Below are positions 17,186-25,853 of a DNA stretch of 64,000 nucleotides, one piece after another (within the stretch, counting starts at the first letter, position 1; each line of letters starts with the position of its first letter). Where the stretch lies: positions 1-64,000 of the forward strand of contig JBEBJY010000008.1 of NCBI GenBank assembly GCA_040079635.1, written 5' to 3'. Origin of the DNA: Aalborgiella sp040079635. Lineage in GTDB: Bacteria; Pseudomonadota; Gammaproteobacteria; Burkholderiales; Burkholderiaceae_C. Position numbers and translations under genes: made by a program. A model generated the notes under the pieces. That model had not been told where the DNA came from. It saw nothing but the letters and a program-made list of their open reading frames with translations, and did not search any database.

Positions 17186-18124
17186 TTGTCTAAGCCAGAA
17201 ATATTAACAGTTGCAAAGCTGTGGCCACCCTATTTAGAAGAGTTGCAACAGACTTATGTTGTGCATGATCGTACCCATGAATTAGATGCTGCCGCTTTTG
17301 CACAAATTGCGCCACGCATCAAAGCTATTGCAGGTGGGGGAGAGTCGCAGGTGACGCGTGCTTTGATGTCGCAGTTGCCAGCGTTAGAGATGATTTCCGT
17401 CTTTGGTGTCGGTTATGACCGCTACGATCTAGCTGCCGCACGCGAGCGCGGAATACCAATCACCAATACACCTGATGTTTTGACAGACGATGTCGCAGAC
17501 ATGGGTATTTCCCTCATGCTCGCCATCGCACGCACCATCCCGCAAGCGGATAAATATGTACGCGAGGGTAAATGGCCAAACGGCCCTATGCCGCTAGCAC
17601 GTAAAGTAACGGGTGCGCGTTTAGGTATTGTTGGCTTGGGACGCATTGGCAGTGCTATTGCCCGCAGGGCTGCAGGCTTTGACATGAGCATTGCTTATAC
17701 GTCGAGAAATAAAGTGGTTGATAGCCCTTATGCCTATTACTCAACGCCAGCAGCACTTGCTGCTGAGGTGGATTTTTTGATGATTATCACACCTGGTGGT
17801 GCAGCCACAAAAGGCTTGATCAATGCTGAGGTGTTGAAGGCATTGGGATCAAAAGGATATTTGATCAATGTGGCGCGTGGTTCTGTTGTTGAAGAATCTG
17901 CGCTGATTACTGCATTGCAAAACAACGTAATTGCTGGTGCGGCTTTGGATGTGTTTGAAAACGAACCCCATGTCCCAGCAGCTTTGTGCGCGATGAGCAA
18001 TGTCGTGCTTGCGCCGCATGTTGCCAGTGCAACTTGGCAAACGCGCAGAGCTATGGCTGATTTGGCATTTGGCAATTTGCAGGCGCATTTTGCTGGCAAG
18101 CCTTTGCTCACGCCTGTTCCATAA
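17186..18124 (+). CDS. D-2-hydroxyacid dehydrogenase (GhrB/hydroxypyruvate reductase-like)
   Basis: A 312-residue NAD(P)-dependent enzyme. The Rossmann motif GIVGLGRIGSAIARRAAGF lies near residues 150-168. Catalytic residues are visible as Arg in INVARGS, Glu in DVFENEPHVP and His in APHVASAT. The start is TTG, supported by TTTGGAG 5 bp upstream; no good ATG is near. It is first in a plus-strand run with the FadR-type regulator and ABC transporter, so it probably reduces a 2-keto sugar acid or a glyoxylate/hydroxypyruvate-type product of the pathway. Confidence 0.88.
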   Translation: MSKPEILTVAKLWPPYLEELQQTYVVHDRTHELDAAAFAQIAPRIKAIAGGGESQVTRALMSQLPALEMISVFGVGYDRYDLAAARERGIPITNTPDVLTDDVADMGISLMLAIARTIPQADKYVREGKWPNGPMPLARKVTGARLGIVGLGRIGSAIARRAAGFDMSIAYTSRNKVVDSPYAYYSTPAALAAEVDFLMIITPGGAATKGLINAEVLKALGSKGYLINVARGSVVEESALITALQNNVIAGAALDVFENEPHVPAALCAMSNVVLAPHVASATWQTRRAMADLAFGNLQAHFAGKPLLTPVP

Positions 18125-18144
18125 ACGATTAAATAAAAGTTAAC

Positions 18145-18888
18145 ATGATTAAAAACGTTCACGGCAACACGGTGGACTTCCTTGGTGAAGCGATTGTTGC
18201 TGGGCGTTATTCAGAGGGAGGAGCGATTCCGCCCGAACCCGTATTGTGTGAGGAGTTAGGCGTTAGCCGAACGGTGGTGCGCGAAGCTATCAAGTCGTTG
18301 GTCGCTAAAGGATTGATACACACAGGCCCTAAAGTGGGCACACGTGTATTGTCTGCGGATCAGTGGAACTGGTTTGATGCTGACGTGATTGCTTGGCAAT
18401 CAAAGGCGGGTTTAACGGCTGAATTTATTCGAGACTTGCAAGATTTGCGACGCGTGGTCGAGCCTGCAGCTGTGCGATTTGCAGCGATGCGCGCTACTGC
18501 TGCTGATATTGCGAATATTGAAGAAGCCTATGCTGGCATGAAAAAAGCTGTTTTTGAAGGCGGTGACTACATTACTTTTGACTTGCGTTTTCATCAAGGC
18601 TTGCTCGCAGCATCACACAACCGCATGCTTGTGCAAATGAGTAAGGCTTTGAGTGCTTTGTTGCGAACCAGCTTTGAGTTATCAACGGCCAAAAAAGATG
18701 GCCCTTTGAGTTCTTTGCCTTTGCATAGAGCCGTTCTTGATGCGGTTGCTGCACATAACCCCGTGCAGGCTGAGTTAGCCATTTGTCGATTGATTGACAG
18801 TGCACATACAGATATTGAAGAAATCCTGACGTCGCGCAGACGCTTGCCGCGAGTGAATCGACCTGCTTCCGAATTGAAAGCAGCTTGA
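18145..18888 (+). CDS. GntR-family regulator, FadR/FCD subfamily
   Basis: A 247-residue regulator: an N-terminal winged helix (EELGVSRTVVREAIKSLVAK, residues about 34-53, then the wing) and a C-terminal all-helical FCD domain (from about residue 90; DLQDLRRVVEPAAVRFAA and the metal-site histidines in RFHQGLLAASHN). Regulators of this subfamily usually sense sugar acids or other organic acids. It starts 20 bp after the 2-hydroxyacid dehydrogenase stop codon and precedes the transporter, so it likely controls the whole sugar-acid island. Confidence 0.9.
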   Translation: MIKNVHGNTVDFLGEAIVAGRYSEGGAIPPEPVLCEELGVSRTVVREAIKSLVAKGLIHTGPKVGTRVLSADQWNWFDADVIAWQSKAGLTAEFIRDLQDLRRVVEPAAVRFAAMRATAADIANIEEAYAGMKKAVFEGGDYITFDLRFHQGLLAASHNRMLVQMSKALSALLRTSFELSTAKKDGPLSSLPLHRAVLDAVAAHNPVQAELAICRLIDSAHTDIEEILTSRRRLPRVNRPASELKAA

Positions 18889-18960
18889 TATTGCAATGGA
18901 TATTAAATTTAATTTTTTCGTTCCCGTAAGTAAGTTAGAAACCACTAAGGAGACTGTTCT

Positions 18961-20334
18961 ATGAAATTTAAATTACTCGCAACAGCAGCTTGCATGACCA
19001 CGGCGATGCTCGTCGGTGGCCATGCGGCTGCGCAAGAGAAACTCACCGTTTGGTGGGCCAAAGGTTATTACAAGGCTGAAGACGATGCGCTTTTCGCTGC
19101 TATCAAGAAGTTCGAAGCCAAGACAAAAGTCAAGGTTGAGTTGTCGCAATATGCACCGCAAGAAGCAATACCGAAATCGGTTGCTGCAATGGACGCAAAA
19201 AATCCGCCTGACGTTGCTTATGCGGACGTCTATGACTTTCAGGTTGCAGGCAAATGGGCGTTTGACGGTAAATTGGAAGATGTCAGTAGCATCATTGACC
19301 CAATGCGAAGCAAATTTGCGCCAAACACGGTAGAGACAGCCTTCTTGTACAACGATGTTGACAAAAAACGCGCCTACTATGCCTTTCCGATGAAGCAGCA
19401 GACCATGCACATTCAATATTGGGCAGACATGCTCACAGAAGCTGGTTTGAAAGAAAGTGACATTCCTACCAACTGGAAAGACTATTGGACATTCTGGTGC
19501 GACAAGGCGCAAACAGCACATCGTCAAAAATCTGGAAATCGGACTTTTGGTATTGGTCAACCCATGGGTGTGGATTCCAGCGACTCGTTTTATTCATTCC
19601 TGACATTTATGGATGCGCACAATGTCAAGCTGGTAAGCGATAGCGGAAAATTATTGGTGGATGATCCAGCTGTGCGTGCAGGTTTGATTGCAGCATTGAC
19701 TGACTACACAGGTATTTATACGCGCGGCTGTACACCACCTTCGTCTTCAAACTGGAAAGACCCGGACAACAACGTTGCGTTCCACAATAAAACGACACTT
19801 GCAACTCACAATGCTACTATTTCAATAGCGGCAAAGTGGCTGGATGACTCGACCAATGCGTCACTCACACCAGAGCAGCGCGCGACTGCTGGTAAAAACT
19901 ACAACGAGAACATCCGCACTGCTGGTTTCCCGAACAAGCCAGATGGAAGCAAAATGCAGTACCGCTCGGCAGTTAAAGTCGGTGTGATATTCAAAGACGC
20001 TAAAAACATCAAGCGCGCGAAAGAGTTTGCTGCGTTCATGATGGCTGAAGAAAACTTAGGCCCTTACGTTGAAGGATCTCTGGGGCGTTGGTATCCTGTA
20101 ACCAAAACCGGTCAAACAAGTGCGTTTTGGAAAGGTGATAAACACCGTTTAGCTGTTCACAACCAGTTCCAAGCTGGAACGGTCAATTTCGAATTCACTA
20201 AAAACTACAAATTCACAATTTTGAACAACGAAAACGTTTGGGCAAAAGCGATGAACCGTGTGGTCAGTGAAAAAGTGCCTGTTGATAAAGCAGTCGATGA
20301 AATGATTGCTCGTATCAAAACGGTAGCGAATTAA
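18961..20334 (+). CDS. Carbohydrate ABC transporter, periplasmic binding protein
   Basis: A 457-residue family 1 extracellular solute-binding protein. The signal peptide covers about residues 1-24 (cleavage after GHAAA). The mature start EKLTVWWAKGYYKAED and later NPPDVAYADV are typical of sugar-binding proteins. AAGGAG lies just upstream of the ATG. It is followed by two permeases and an ATPase. The ligand cannot be named; the neighbours suggest a sugar acid or polyol. Confidence 0.9.
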   Translation: MKFKLLATAACMTTAMLVGGHAAAQEKLTVWWAKGYYKAEDDALFAAIKKFEAKTKVKVELSQYAPQEAIPKSVAAMDAKNPPDVAYADVYDFQVAGKWAFDGKLEDVSSIIDPMRSKFAPNTVETAFLYNDVDKKRAYYAFPMKQQTMHIQYWADMLTEAGLKESDIPTNWKDYWTFWCDKAQTAHRQKSGNRTFGIGQPMGVDSSDSFYSFLTFMDAHNVKLVSDSGKLLVDDPAVRAGLIAALTDYTGIYTRGCTPPSSSNWKDPDNNVAFHNKTTLATHNATISIAAKWLDDSTNASLTPEQRATAGKNYNENIRTAGFPNKPDGSKMQYRSAVKVGVIFKDAKNIKRAKEFAAFMMAEENLGPYVEGSLGRWYPVTKTGQTSAFWKGDKHRLAVHNQFQAGTVNFEFTKNYKFTILNNENVWAKAMNRVVSEKVPVDKAVDEMIARIKTVAN

Positions 20335-20417
20335 TCATCTCATCAAAATTTAAACGGTAGTAATTTAGAAAATGGTTGACCAGTATGGGCTGGCAACCAC
20401 TCACTAATATTTTTGAC

Positions 20418-21290
20418 ATGACCATATTGACACACGCCGCAGCTGGGTTGCCCAACCAATCGATCAAAAAAGGTCTAACCTCTTGGGAGTTTTGGGGCAG
20501 AATTTTGCTCATTCCCTATGCCTTGCTATTTTTGATTTTTGTTTTATACCCAGTTGGCTACGGCTTATGGCTTGCGAGCAACCCGAGTAGTTATGTCAAA
20601 CTTTTTGACGATCCAATTTTTTATCGAACAGTAGTAAATACAATTATTTTTCTCGCTATTGGCATCAATTTAAAAATGCTCTTGGCATTGTTCTTATCTG
20701 GTTTTTTTGTTCACAACCGCACATGGATCAAATGGCTTTCTTTGATTTTCATTTTGCCGTGGGCAGTTCCCTCTATTCCAACCATTTTGTCTATGCGGTT
20801 CATGTTGAACCCAGAGTGGGGTGTGATCAATACTTTGATTTTTAAACTCACGGGAACAGACGGCCCAAACTGGTTGAACGATCCGACGTTGGCGTTGTCC
20901 CTTTCGATTTTGGCGCACATCTGGAAATCATTGCCGTTTTGGACTTTGATTTTGGTGGCCGCACGCTTAGCTATTCCCACCGAACAATATGAAGCGGCTT
21001 CGGTTGATGGTGCAACCAATTGGCAAAAATTTAAATACATTTCTTGGCCATCTTTGAAAACGGTTTACCTCACTTCAACTTTGCTTTCAACGATTTGGTC
21101 ACTCGGTGATTTCAACAGTGTTTACTTGCTAACGGGTGGTGGACCGGCAGATCTAACGCATGTATTGGCGACGCTCGGCATTCGTTATTTGCGCTTGGAC
21201 CAAATTGATTTAGCTATGGCATCGATCGTGGTTGCCATGCCTATGGTGTTGCCATTGGTCTATTTCATGATGAAGCGTTTGTCTAAATAA
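20418..21290 (+). CDS. Carbohydrate ABC transporter permease 1 (MalF/UgpA type)
   Basis: An inner-membrane permease of about 290 residues with six hydrophobic segments. The EAA loop EQYEAASVDGATNWQKFKYI, which docks the ATPase, lies in the C-terminal third. The start is uncertain: ATG 20418 gives MTILTHAAAG, while ATG 20385 and TTG 20376 are in frame upstream, and none has a convincing ribosome-binding site. It is the second transporter gene of the sugar-acid island. Confidence 0.88.
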   Translation: MTILTHAAAGLPNQSIKKGLTSWEFWGRILLIPYALLFLIFVLYPVGYGLWLASNPSSYVKLFDDPIFYRTVVNTIIFLAIGINLKMLLALFLSGFFVHNRTWIKWLSLIFILPWAVPSIPTILSMRFMLNPEWGVINTLIFKLTGTDGPNWLNDPTLALSLSILAHIWKSLPFWTLILVAARLAIPTEQYEAASVDGATNWQKFKYISWPSLKTVYLTSTLLSTIWSLGDFNSVYLLTGGGPADLTHVLATLGIRYLRLDQIDLAMASIVVAMPMVLPLVYFMMKRLSK

Positions 21291-21321
21291 GTGCCTATAT
21301 TAGGACAACAAAAGTACCACA

Positions 21322-22173
21322 ATGAAGCCCATTACTCTAAAAAAAGTTACAACTGAAGCCAAGCTTCTGTTGATTGGTATCCCAGTATTCCTCTGGACCA
21401 TGATTCCGGTTTATCACATGATTTTGTTTGCTATTTCACCAAGGGACAAAGCAACATCAGGTCAACTATTTCCGAAAAATCCAACACTGGATAATTTTGG
21501 AGTCGTGTTTGAGCAAAAGCATATTTATTTGACGCATTTTTGGCAGCAGCTTGGTAATTCGTTTGTGATTGCATTCTCGGTTGCGATCATTACCTTGTTT
21601 ATTGCAACGACAGCAGCGTTTGCCATCAGCCGCCTTAAAGTTCGTGGTGGTAGAACGGTGATGAATTTGGCTTTGTGCACCTACTTCATTCCCGCAGCGT
21701 TTTTGGCTGTGCCTATGTACAAAACCATGAGCAGCTATGGCTTGCTCAATAACCATTGGTCATTGATCTTAGCGATGGTTACTATTGCATCACCTTACTG
21801 CATCTGGGTGCTGAAGCAAGCGTCTGATAAATTACCTTATGAATTGGATGAAGCCGCAAAAATGGATGGTGCTACAGCCATGCAATTGTTCCGCTTGGTG
21901 TATTTGCCTTTGATGGTTCCATCCTTGGTGGCTGTCGGAACGTATTCACTGTTACTGGCTTGGAACGAATATTTGTATGCATTCTTGTTGCTTTCAAAAG
22001 AAGATACGCTGACCCTAGGTGTCGCGCTAGGTAATTTTTTAGGTGCCGATGACTCGCCGTGGGAGCTTTTGATGGCGACAGGATTGCTCTATGCATTGCC
22101 ACCTGCCGCTATTTATTACACCTTCAAGCGGTATATGGTTTCTGGTTTGACTGCGGGTGCAGTAAAGAGCTAA
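21322..22173 (+). CDS. Carbohydrate ABC transporter permease 2 (MalG/UgpE type)
   Basis: An inner-membrane permease of 283 residues. The EAA loop is ELDEAAKMDGATAMQLFRLV, and ends with VYLPLMVPSL. The short N-terminal cytosolic part followed by a periplasmic stretch after helix 1 (FPKNPTLDNFG) fits the MalG-type subunit. It lies 31 bp after permease 1. Confidence 0.92.
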   Translation: MKPITLKKVTTEAKLLLIGIPVFLWTMIPVYHMILFAISPRDKATSGQLFPKNPTLDNFGVVFEQKHIYLTHFWQQLGNSFVIAFSVAIITLFIATTAAFAISRLKVRGGRTVMNLALCTYFIPAAFLAVPMYKTMSSYGLLNNHWSLILAMVTIASPYCIWVLKQASDKLPYELDEAAKMDGATAMQLFRLVYLPLMVPSLVAVGTYSLLLAWNEYLYAFLLLSKEDTLTLGVALGNFLGADDSPWELLMATGLLYALPPAAIYYTFKRYMVSGLTAGAVKS

Positions 22174-22238
22174 TAACACTTTTTTTAATTTTGATTCTTT
22201 GCATTTTTAGACACACATTTAATTAAGAAGACAGACTT

Positions 22239-23309
22239 ATGGCATCCGTATCCTTCCGCAATATTGAAAAATCTTTTGGTAAAACCAAAATCATCCACGG
22301 CATCAGTTTTGATATTCAAGACGGCGAATTCGTCGTTTTGGTAGGCCCTTCGGGCTGTGGAAAGTCTACCTTGCTGCGTATGCTGGCCGGCTTGGAAGAA
22401 ATCAGCGGCGGCGACATTGCCGTAGACGACAAGATTGTGAACGACCTCGAATCTAAAGACCGTGACATCGCCATGGTGTTCCAAAGCTATGCCTTGTATC
22501 CGCATATGACGGTGCGTGACAACATGGCCTTTAGTTTGAAATTGCGCAAAGCGGAGGCCGCGATTACGAATGAGCGTGTCAACAAAGCTGCCAAAATTTT
22601 GAACCTGGATGTTCTGCTTGATCGTTTTCCGCGTGAACTCTCAGGCGGTCAACGCCAGCGTGTTGCTATGGGTCGAGCGATCGTGCGCGACCCGAAAGTC
22701 TTCTTGTTTGATGAGCCGTTGTCAAACTTGGACGCGAAATTGCGCGTTTCCATGCGGGCTGAAATCAAAGCGCTGCACCAGCGCCTGAAAACGACCACGG
22801 TGTATGTCACGCATGATCAAATTGAAGCGATGACATTGGCTGATCGCATTGTGGTCATGCATGACGGCATCATTGAGCAAATTGGCACGCCCTTGGAGTT
22901 GTTTGATCGACCTGGTAATTTGTTCGTAGCGCAATTTATCGGTTCACCCTCTATGAATGTGTTTGAGGGAAAATTACGTATTGTTGACGGCAAACCTGTC
23001 GTTGAAGCCTTGGGCGTGAATTGGCCTGTGGAGCGTGTGAGTCAGGGCAGTGATGGACAAGCCGTCAGTTATGGGATTCGACCAGGTGATATCAGTTTGA
23101 AAGATTCTGGGCTAGGTATTGCTGCCAAAGTCATTGTGGTAGAACCTACCGGCGCAGAAACTGAGTTGCTGCTCGAAGTCGGTGGTACACAAATTGTCAC
23201 CGTCATGCATGGGCGAACAGACGCCAAGCCTGACGATATTGTTCAGCTGCATATCAATGCGAACAAAGCACATATTTTTGAAGCACAAACGGGCAAACGC
23301 TTAGATTAA
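22239..23309 (+). CDS. Carbohydrate ABC transporter ATP-binding protein (MalK/UgpC type)
   Basis: A 356-residue ATPase. Walker A is GPSGCGKST (about residues 37-45), the signature LSGGQRQRVAMGRAIV, Walker B VFLFDEPLSNLDAKLR, and the switch histidine lies in YVTHDQIEAMTLADR. The C-terminal 120 residues form a TOBE/OB regulatory domain, as in MalK and UgpC. It completes the four-gene carbohydrate importer. Confidence 0.94.
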   Translation: MASVSFRNIEKSFGKTKIIHGISFDIQDGEFVVLVGPSGCGKSTLLRMLAGLEEISGGDIAVDDKIVNDLESKDRDIAMVFQSYALYPHMTVRDNMAFSLKLRKAEAAITNERVNKAAKILNLDVLLDRFPRELSGGQRQRVAMGRAIVRDPKVFLFDEPLSNLDAKLRVSMRAEIKALHQRLKTTTVYVTHDQIEAMTLADRIVVMHDGIIEQIGTPLELFDRPGNLFVAQFIGSPSMNVFEGKLRIVDGKPVVEALGVNWPVERVSQGSDGQAVSYGIRPGDISLKDSGLGIAAKVIVVEPTGAETELLLEVGGTQIVTVMHGRTDAKPDDIVQLHINANKAHIFEAQTGKRLD

Positions 23310-23350
23310 ATTTTGTAGCTACGCTTGCTTGGTTTAGATATATTTGAACG

Positions 23351-24115
23351 ATGAAAAATCAATTTAATTTAGACGGTCGCCTAGCGCTGATCACTGGCTC
23401 GTCAGCTGGTATCGGTTTTGGACTTGCCAGAGGCTTGGCGCAAGCTGGCGCTACAGTCGTTCTCAATGCGAGAAACGAAGAAAAACTGCTTGCAGCCGCT
23501 GAGCAACTTCGCAGCGAAGGTTTCACCATTCATTCGCGTTGTTTCGATGTGACACAAGAGCGCGAAGTGCAATCTGCAGTTCAGGATATTGAACGAACTA
23601 TTGGCGCGATTGATATTTTGATCAACAACGCTGGCATGCAGCGCCGTGCGCCGTTAGAAGAGTTCAAAACCAGTGACTGGCATGAGCTGATGCGCACCAA
23701 TGTGGACAGCGTATTTCTAGTCGGTCAAGCTGTTGCCAAAGCCATGATTCCCCGTAAATGCGGCAAGATCATCAACATTTGCTCGGTGCAAAGCGAGCTG
23801 GGCAGACCCAATATTGCCCCCTACACGGCCAGCAAAGGCGCTGTCAAAATGCTGACCAAAGGTATGTCGATTGACTGGGGGCCACACGGCATTAACGTGA
23901 ATGGCATTGGTCCTGGTTATTTCAAAACCGAATTGAATGAGAAGTTGGTGAGTGACCCACAATTCAGCGATTGGCTGATCAAACGCACGCCAAGCAGGCG
24001 CTGGGGCAATGTGGAAGAGTTGACGGGCGCTGCCGTTTTTTTAGCCAGCGATGCATCGAGTTTCGTTAATGGTCATATTTTGTATGTTGACGGAGGCGTC
24101 ACTTCTACGTTGTAA
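23351..24115 (+). CDS. SDR-family oxidoreductase (gluconate 5-dehydrogenase-like)
   Basis: A 254-residue short-chain dehydrogenase: cofactor motif TGSSAGIGFGLA (about residues 15-26), NNAGMQ, catalytic Ser in ICSVQSELGRP and YxxxK as YTASK. The sequence style (NVNGIGPGYFKTELN, C-terminal NGHILYVDGG) resembles gluconate 5-dehydrogenase (IdnO/Gno). With the next gene resembling L-idonate 5-dehydrogenase, the pair could interconvert idonate, 5-ketogluconate and gluconate, with the dehydratase acting on the product. That pathway is an inference. Confidence 0.85.
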   Translation: MKNQFNLDGRLALITGSSAGIGFGLARGLAQAGATVVLNARNEEKLLAAAEQLRSEGFTIHSRCFDVTQEREVQSAVQDIERTIGAIDILINNAGMQRRAPLEEFKTSDWHELMRTNVDSVFLVGQAVAKAMIPRKCGKIINICSVQSELGRPNIAPYTASKGAVKMLTKGMSIDWGPHGINVNGIGPGYFKTELNEKLVSDPQFSDWLIKRTPSRRWGNVEELTGAAVFLASDASSFVNGHILYVDGGVTSTL

Positions 24116-24181
24116 AAATGGCCTCGCTATTGCGGGCAATCTTGTAATTATTTGAATTTTTAGAATTTGTTGGAGATAACC

Positions 24182-25231
24182 ATGCGCGCACTTGTTTGCC
24201 ACGCCCCCAAAGATTTACGCCTTGAAGAACAGTTGCCAGAAGTCTTAGGCGCAAAGCAACTGCGCATCCGCGTCGCTTTTGGCGGTATTTGCGGTTCAGA
24301 TTTGCATTATTTTCAACACGGCGGTTTTGGTACTGTGCGCTTGAAAGAGCCTATGGCTTTGGGGCACGAAGTCTCAGGACGAATTGACGAGATCGGTGCT
24401 GGCGTGACGGGCTTTAAGTTAGGTCAACGCATCGCCATCTCGCCTTCACGCCCTTGCGGCGCTTGTCAATATTGCCAAAAAGGGCAGCACAACCATTGCC
24501 TGAACATGCGCTTTTACGGCAGCGCCATGCCTTTCCCCCACATTCAAGGCGCTTTCCGAGAGTCGCTCATCATCGACGCCAGCCAAGCGCATGCCGTGGA
24601 AGACGATTTGCCGCTGTCGCAAGCGGCGCTGGCCGAGCCCTTGTCGGTTGGTTTACACGCCATCACCCGTGCTGGTTCAGTATTTGGCAAGCGGGTACTG
24701 GTTACGGGCTGCGGGCCGATTGGTGCTTTGCTGATTGCCGCCTTGCGCCGTGCGGGTGCGGCGCATATTGTGGCGGTCGATTTGGCAGATTTACCTCTGG
24801 CCTGCGCCTTGAAAATGGGCGCGAATGAGGCTGTCAATCTGGTTAAAGAGCCAGAAGGACTGGATAAATACGCAGTTGATAAAGGCACATTTGACGTAAT
24901 GTTTGAAGCCTCAGGCAGCGACAAAGCCTTGCGTGCAGGGCTTGCCGTCGTCATGCCGCGCGGCGTGATTGTCAGCATTGGCTTAGGTGGCGATGCCCAA
25001 TTACCGTTGAATATGCTGGTTGCCAAAGAAATTGAGCTACACGGCACGTTCCGCTTTCATTCTGAATTTGCTGTTGCGGTTGCCTTTTTGAACCAAGGTT
25101 TGATCGACGGCAAACCCGTGATCTCTGACATCATCGCTTTTGACCAATCCGAAGACGCCTTTAAGTTGGCTTGCGATAAAAGCAAATCCATGAAAGTGCA
25201 AATCGCTTTTGACAAAGAACTTGCAATTTGA
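24182..25231 (+). CDS. Zinc-dependent alcohol dehydrogenase (L-idonate 5-dehydrogenase-like)
   Basis: A 349-residue medium-chain dehydrogenase. The start is the ATG 6 bp after GGAG; the TTG 15 bp earlier is discounted. Catalytic-zinc ligands lie in CGSDLHYFQHGG and LGHEVSGRI, and four structural-zinc cysteines lie in CGACQYCQKGQHNHC. The cofactor motif is VTGCGPIGALLIAAL. The pattern fits L-idonate 5-dehydrogenase (IdnD). It is the last enzyme of the sugar-acid run and is followed by a dispersed repeat. Confidence 0.87.
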   Translation: MRALVCHAPKDLRLEEQLPEVLGAKQLRIRVAFGGICGSDLHYFQHGGFGTVRLKEPMALGHEVSGRIDEIGAGVTGFKLGQRIAISPSRPCGACQYCQKGQHNHCLNMRFYGSAMPFPHIQGAFRESLIIDASQAHAVEDDLPLSQAALAEPLSVGLHAITRAGSVFGKRVLVTGCGPIGALLIAALRRAGAAHIVAVDLADLPLACALKMGANEAVNLVKEPEGLDKYAVDKGTFDVMFEASGSDKALRAGLAVVMPRGVIVSIGLGGDAQLPLNMLVAKEIELHGTFRFHSEFAVAVAFLNQGLIDGKPVISDIIAFDQSEDAFKLACDKSKSMKVQIAFDKELAI

Positions 25232-25249
25232 GGCTTTTCTGGTGTGAAT

Positions 25250-25296
25250 TTGCTATGAATTTAATAGCTGTTTAGGCAATAAATACGCCGGCTAAG
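25250..25296 (+). repeat. Dispersed palindromic repeat, between idonate-type dehydrogenase and cupin genes
   Basis: Hairpin GCTATGAATTTAATAGC, then TGTTTA and GGCAATAAATACGCCGGC. It starts about 20 bp after the dehydrogenase stop codon. Confidence 0.9.
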
Positions 25297-25339
25297 TGCC
25301 AATTTTAGCATTGAATTTTCGTTATATAAAATAACTACT

Positions 25340-25747
25340 ATGACAGCTTTTAATCCAATATCAAGCCCTACATTCCTTCAAGTCATTCTCTTCACCGATA
25401 CCGATGGCCGCGCCAAATTCCGAGAAGAGGCTTTGCCTATGCCAGAAGGCAACCCGCAGGCGATGTTGTCCAAATTGCAGCCATCGGGTGGTTTTCAGGT
25501 GCGCCACAGCCCTGTGGGTTTTCGTAGCCAATTCCATTGCACGATCACGCCACAATGGGTGTTCATTTTGAGTGGCATCATGGAAATTTTCCTGCAGGAC
25601 GGCAGTTCACGCGTTTTTAAAGCCGGAGAATCGTTTTATTCAGACGACACTGTGCCAGTGGGAGCTACTTTTGATGCCGCCATCCATGGCCACTGGAGCC
25701 GGCAAGTGGGCGACCAGCCGCTGGTGACGCTGTTCGTTCGAACATAA
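25340..25747 (+). CDS. Cupin-domain protein
   Basis: A 135-residue single-domain cupin. The barrel motifs are partly visible: SQFHCTITPQWVFILSGIMEIFLQDGSS and the second motif around DAAIHGHWSRQ. Such proteins bind a metal or small ligand; enzymatic role unknown. It follows the sugar-acid genes after a repeat, so it may belong to them, but the 108-bp gap leaves this open. Confidence 0.75.
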   Translation: MTAFNPISSPTFLQVILFTDTDGRAKFREEALPMPEGNPQAMLSKLQPSGGFQVRHSPVGFRSQFHCTITPQWVFILSGIMEIFLQDGSSRVFKAGESFYSDDTVPVGATFDAAIHGHWSRQVGDQPLVTLFVRT

Positions 25748-25853
25748 TTCTGAAGCTTAACGGCCGATAACTGCGATAATGGAGGGTTAGCGCATTGAAT
25801 GGCGCTTCTTTTCGTTAATTTAAGCCCTCATCAAGGCAACTACAGAATTAAAA

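Noticed and set aside
19811..19835. GCTACTATTTCAATAGC hairpin inside the sugar-binding protein gene, like the repeat's left arm.
   Set aside because: The sequence after it does not follow the repeat core, so only the short A/T-rich dyad is shared.
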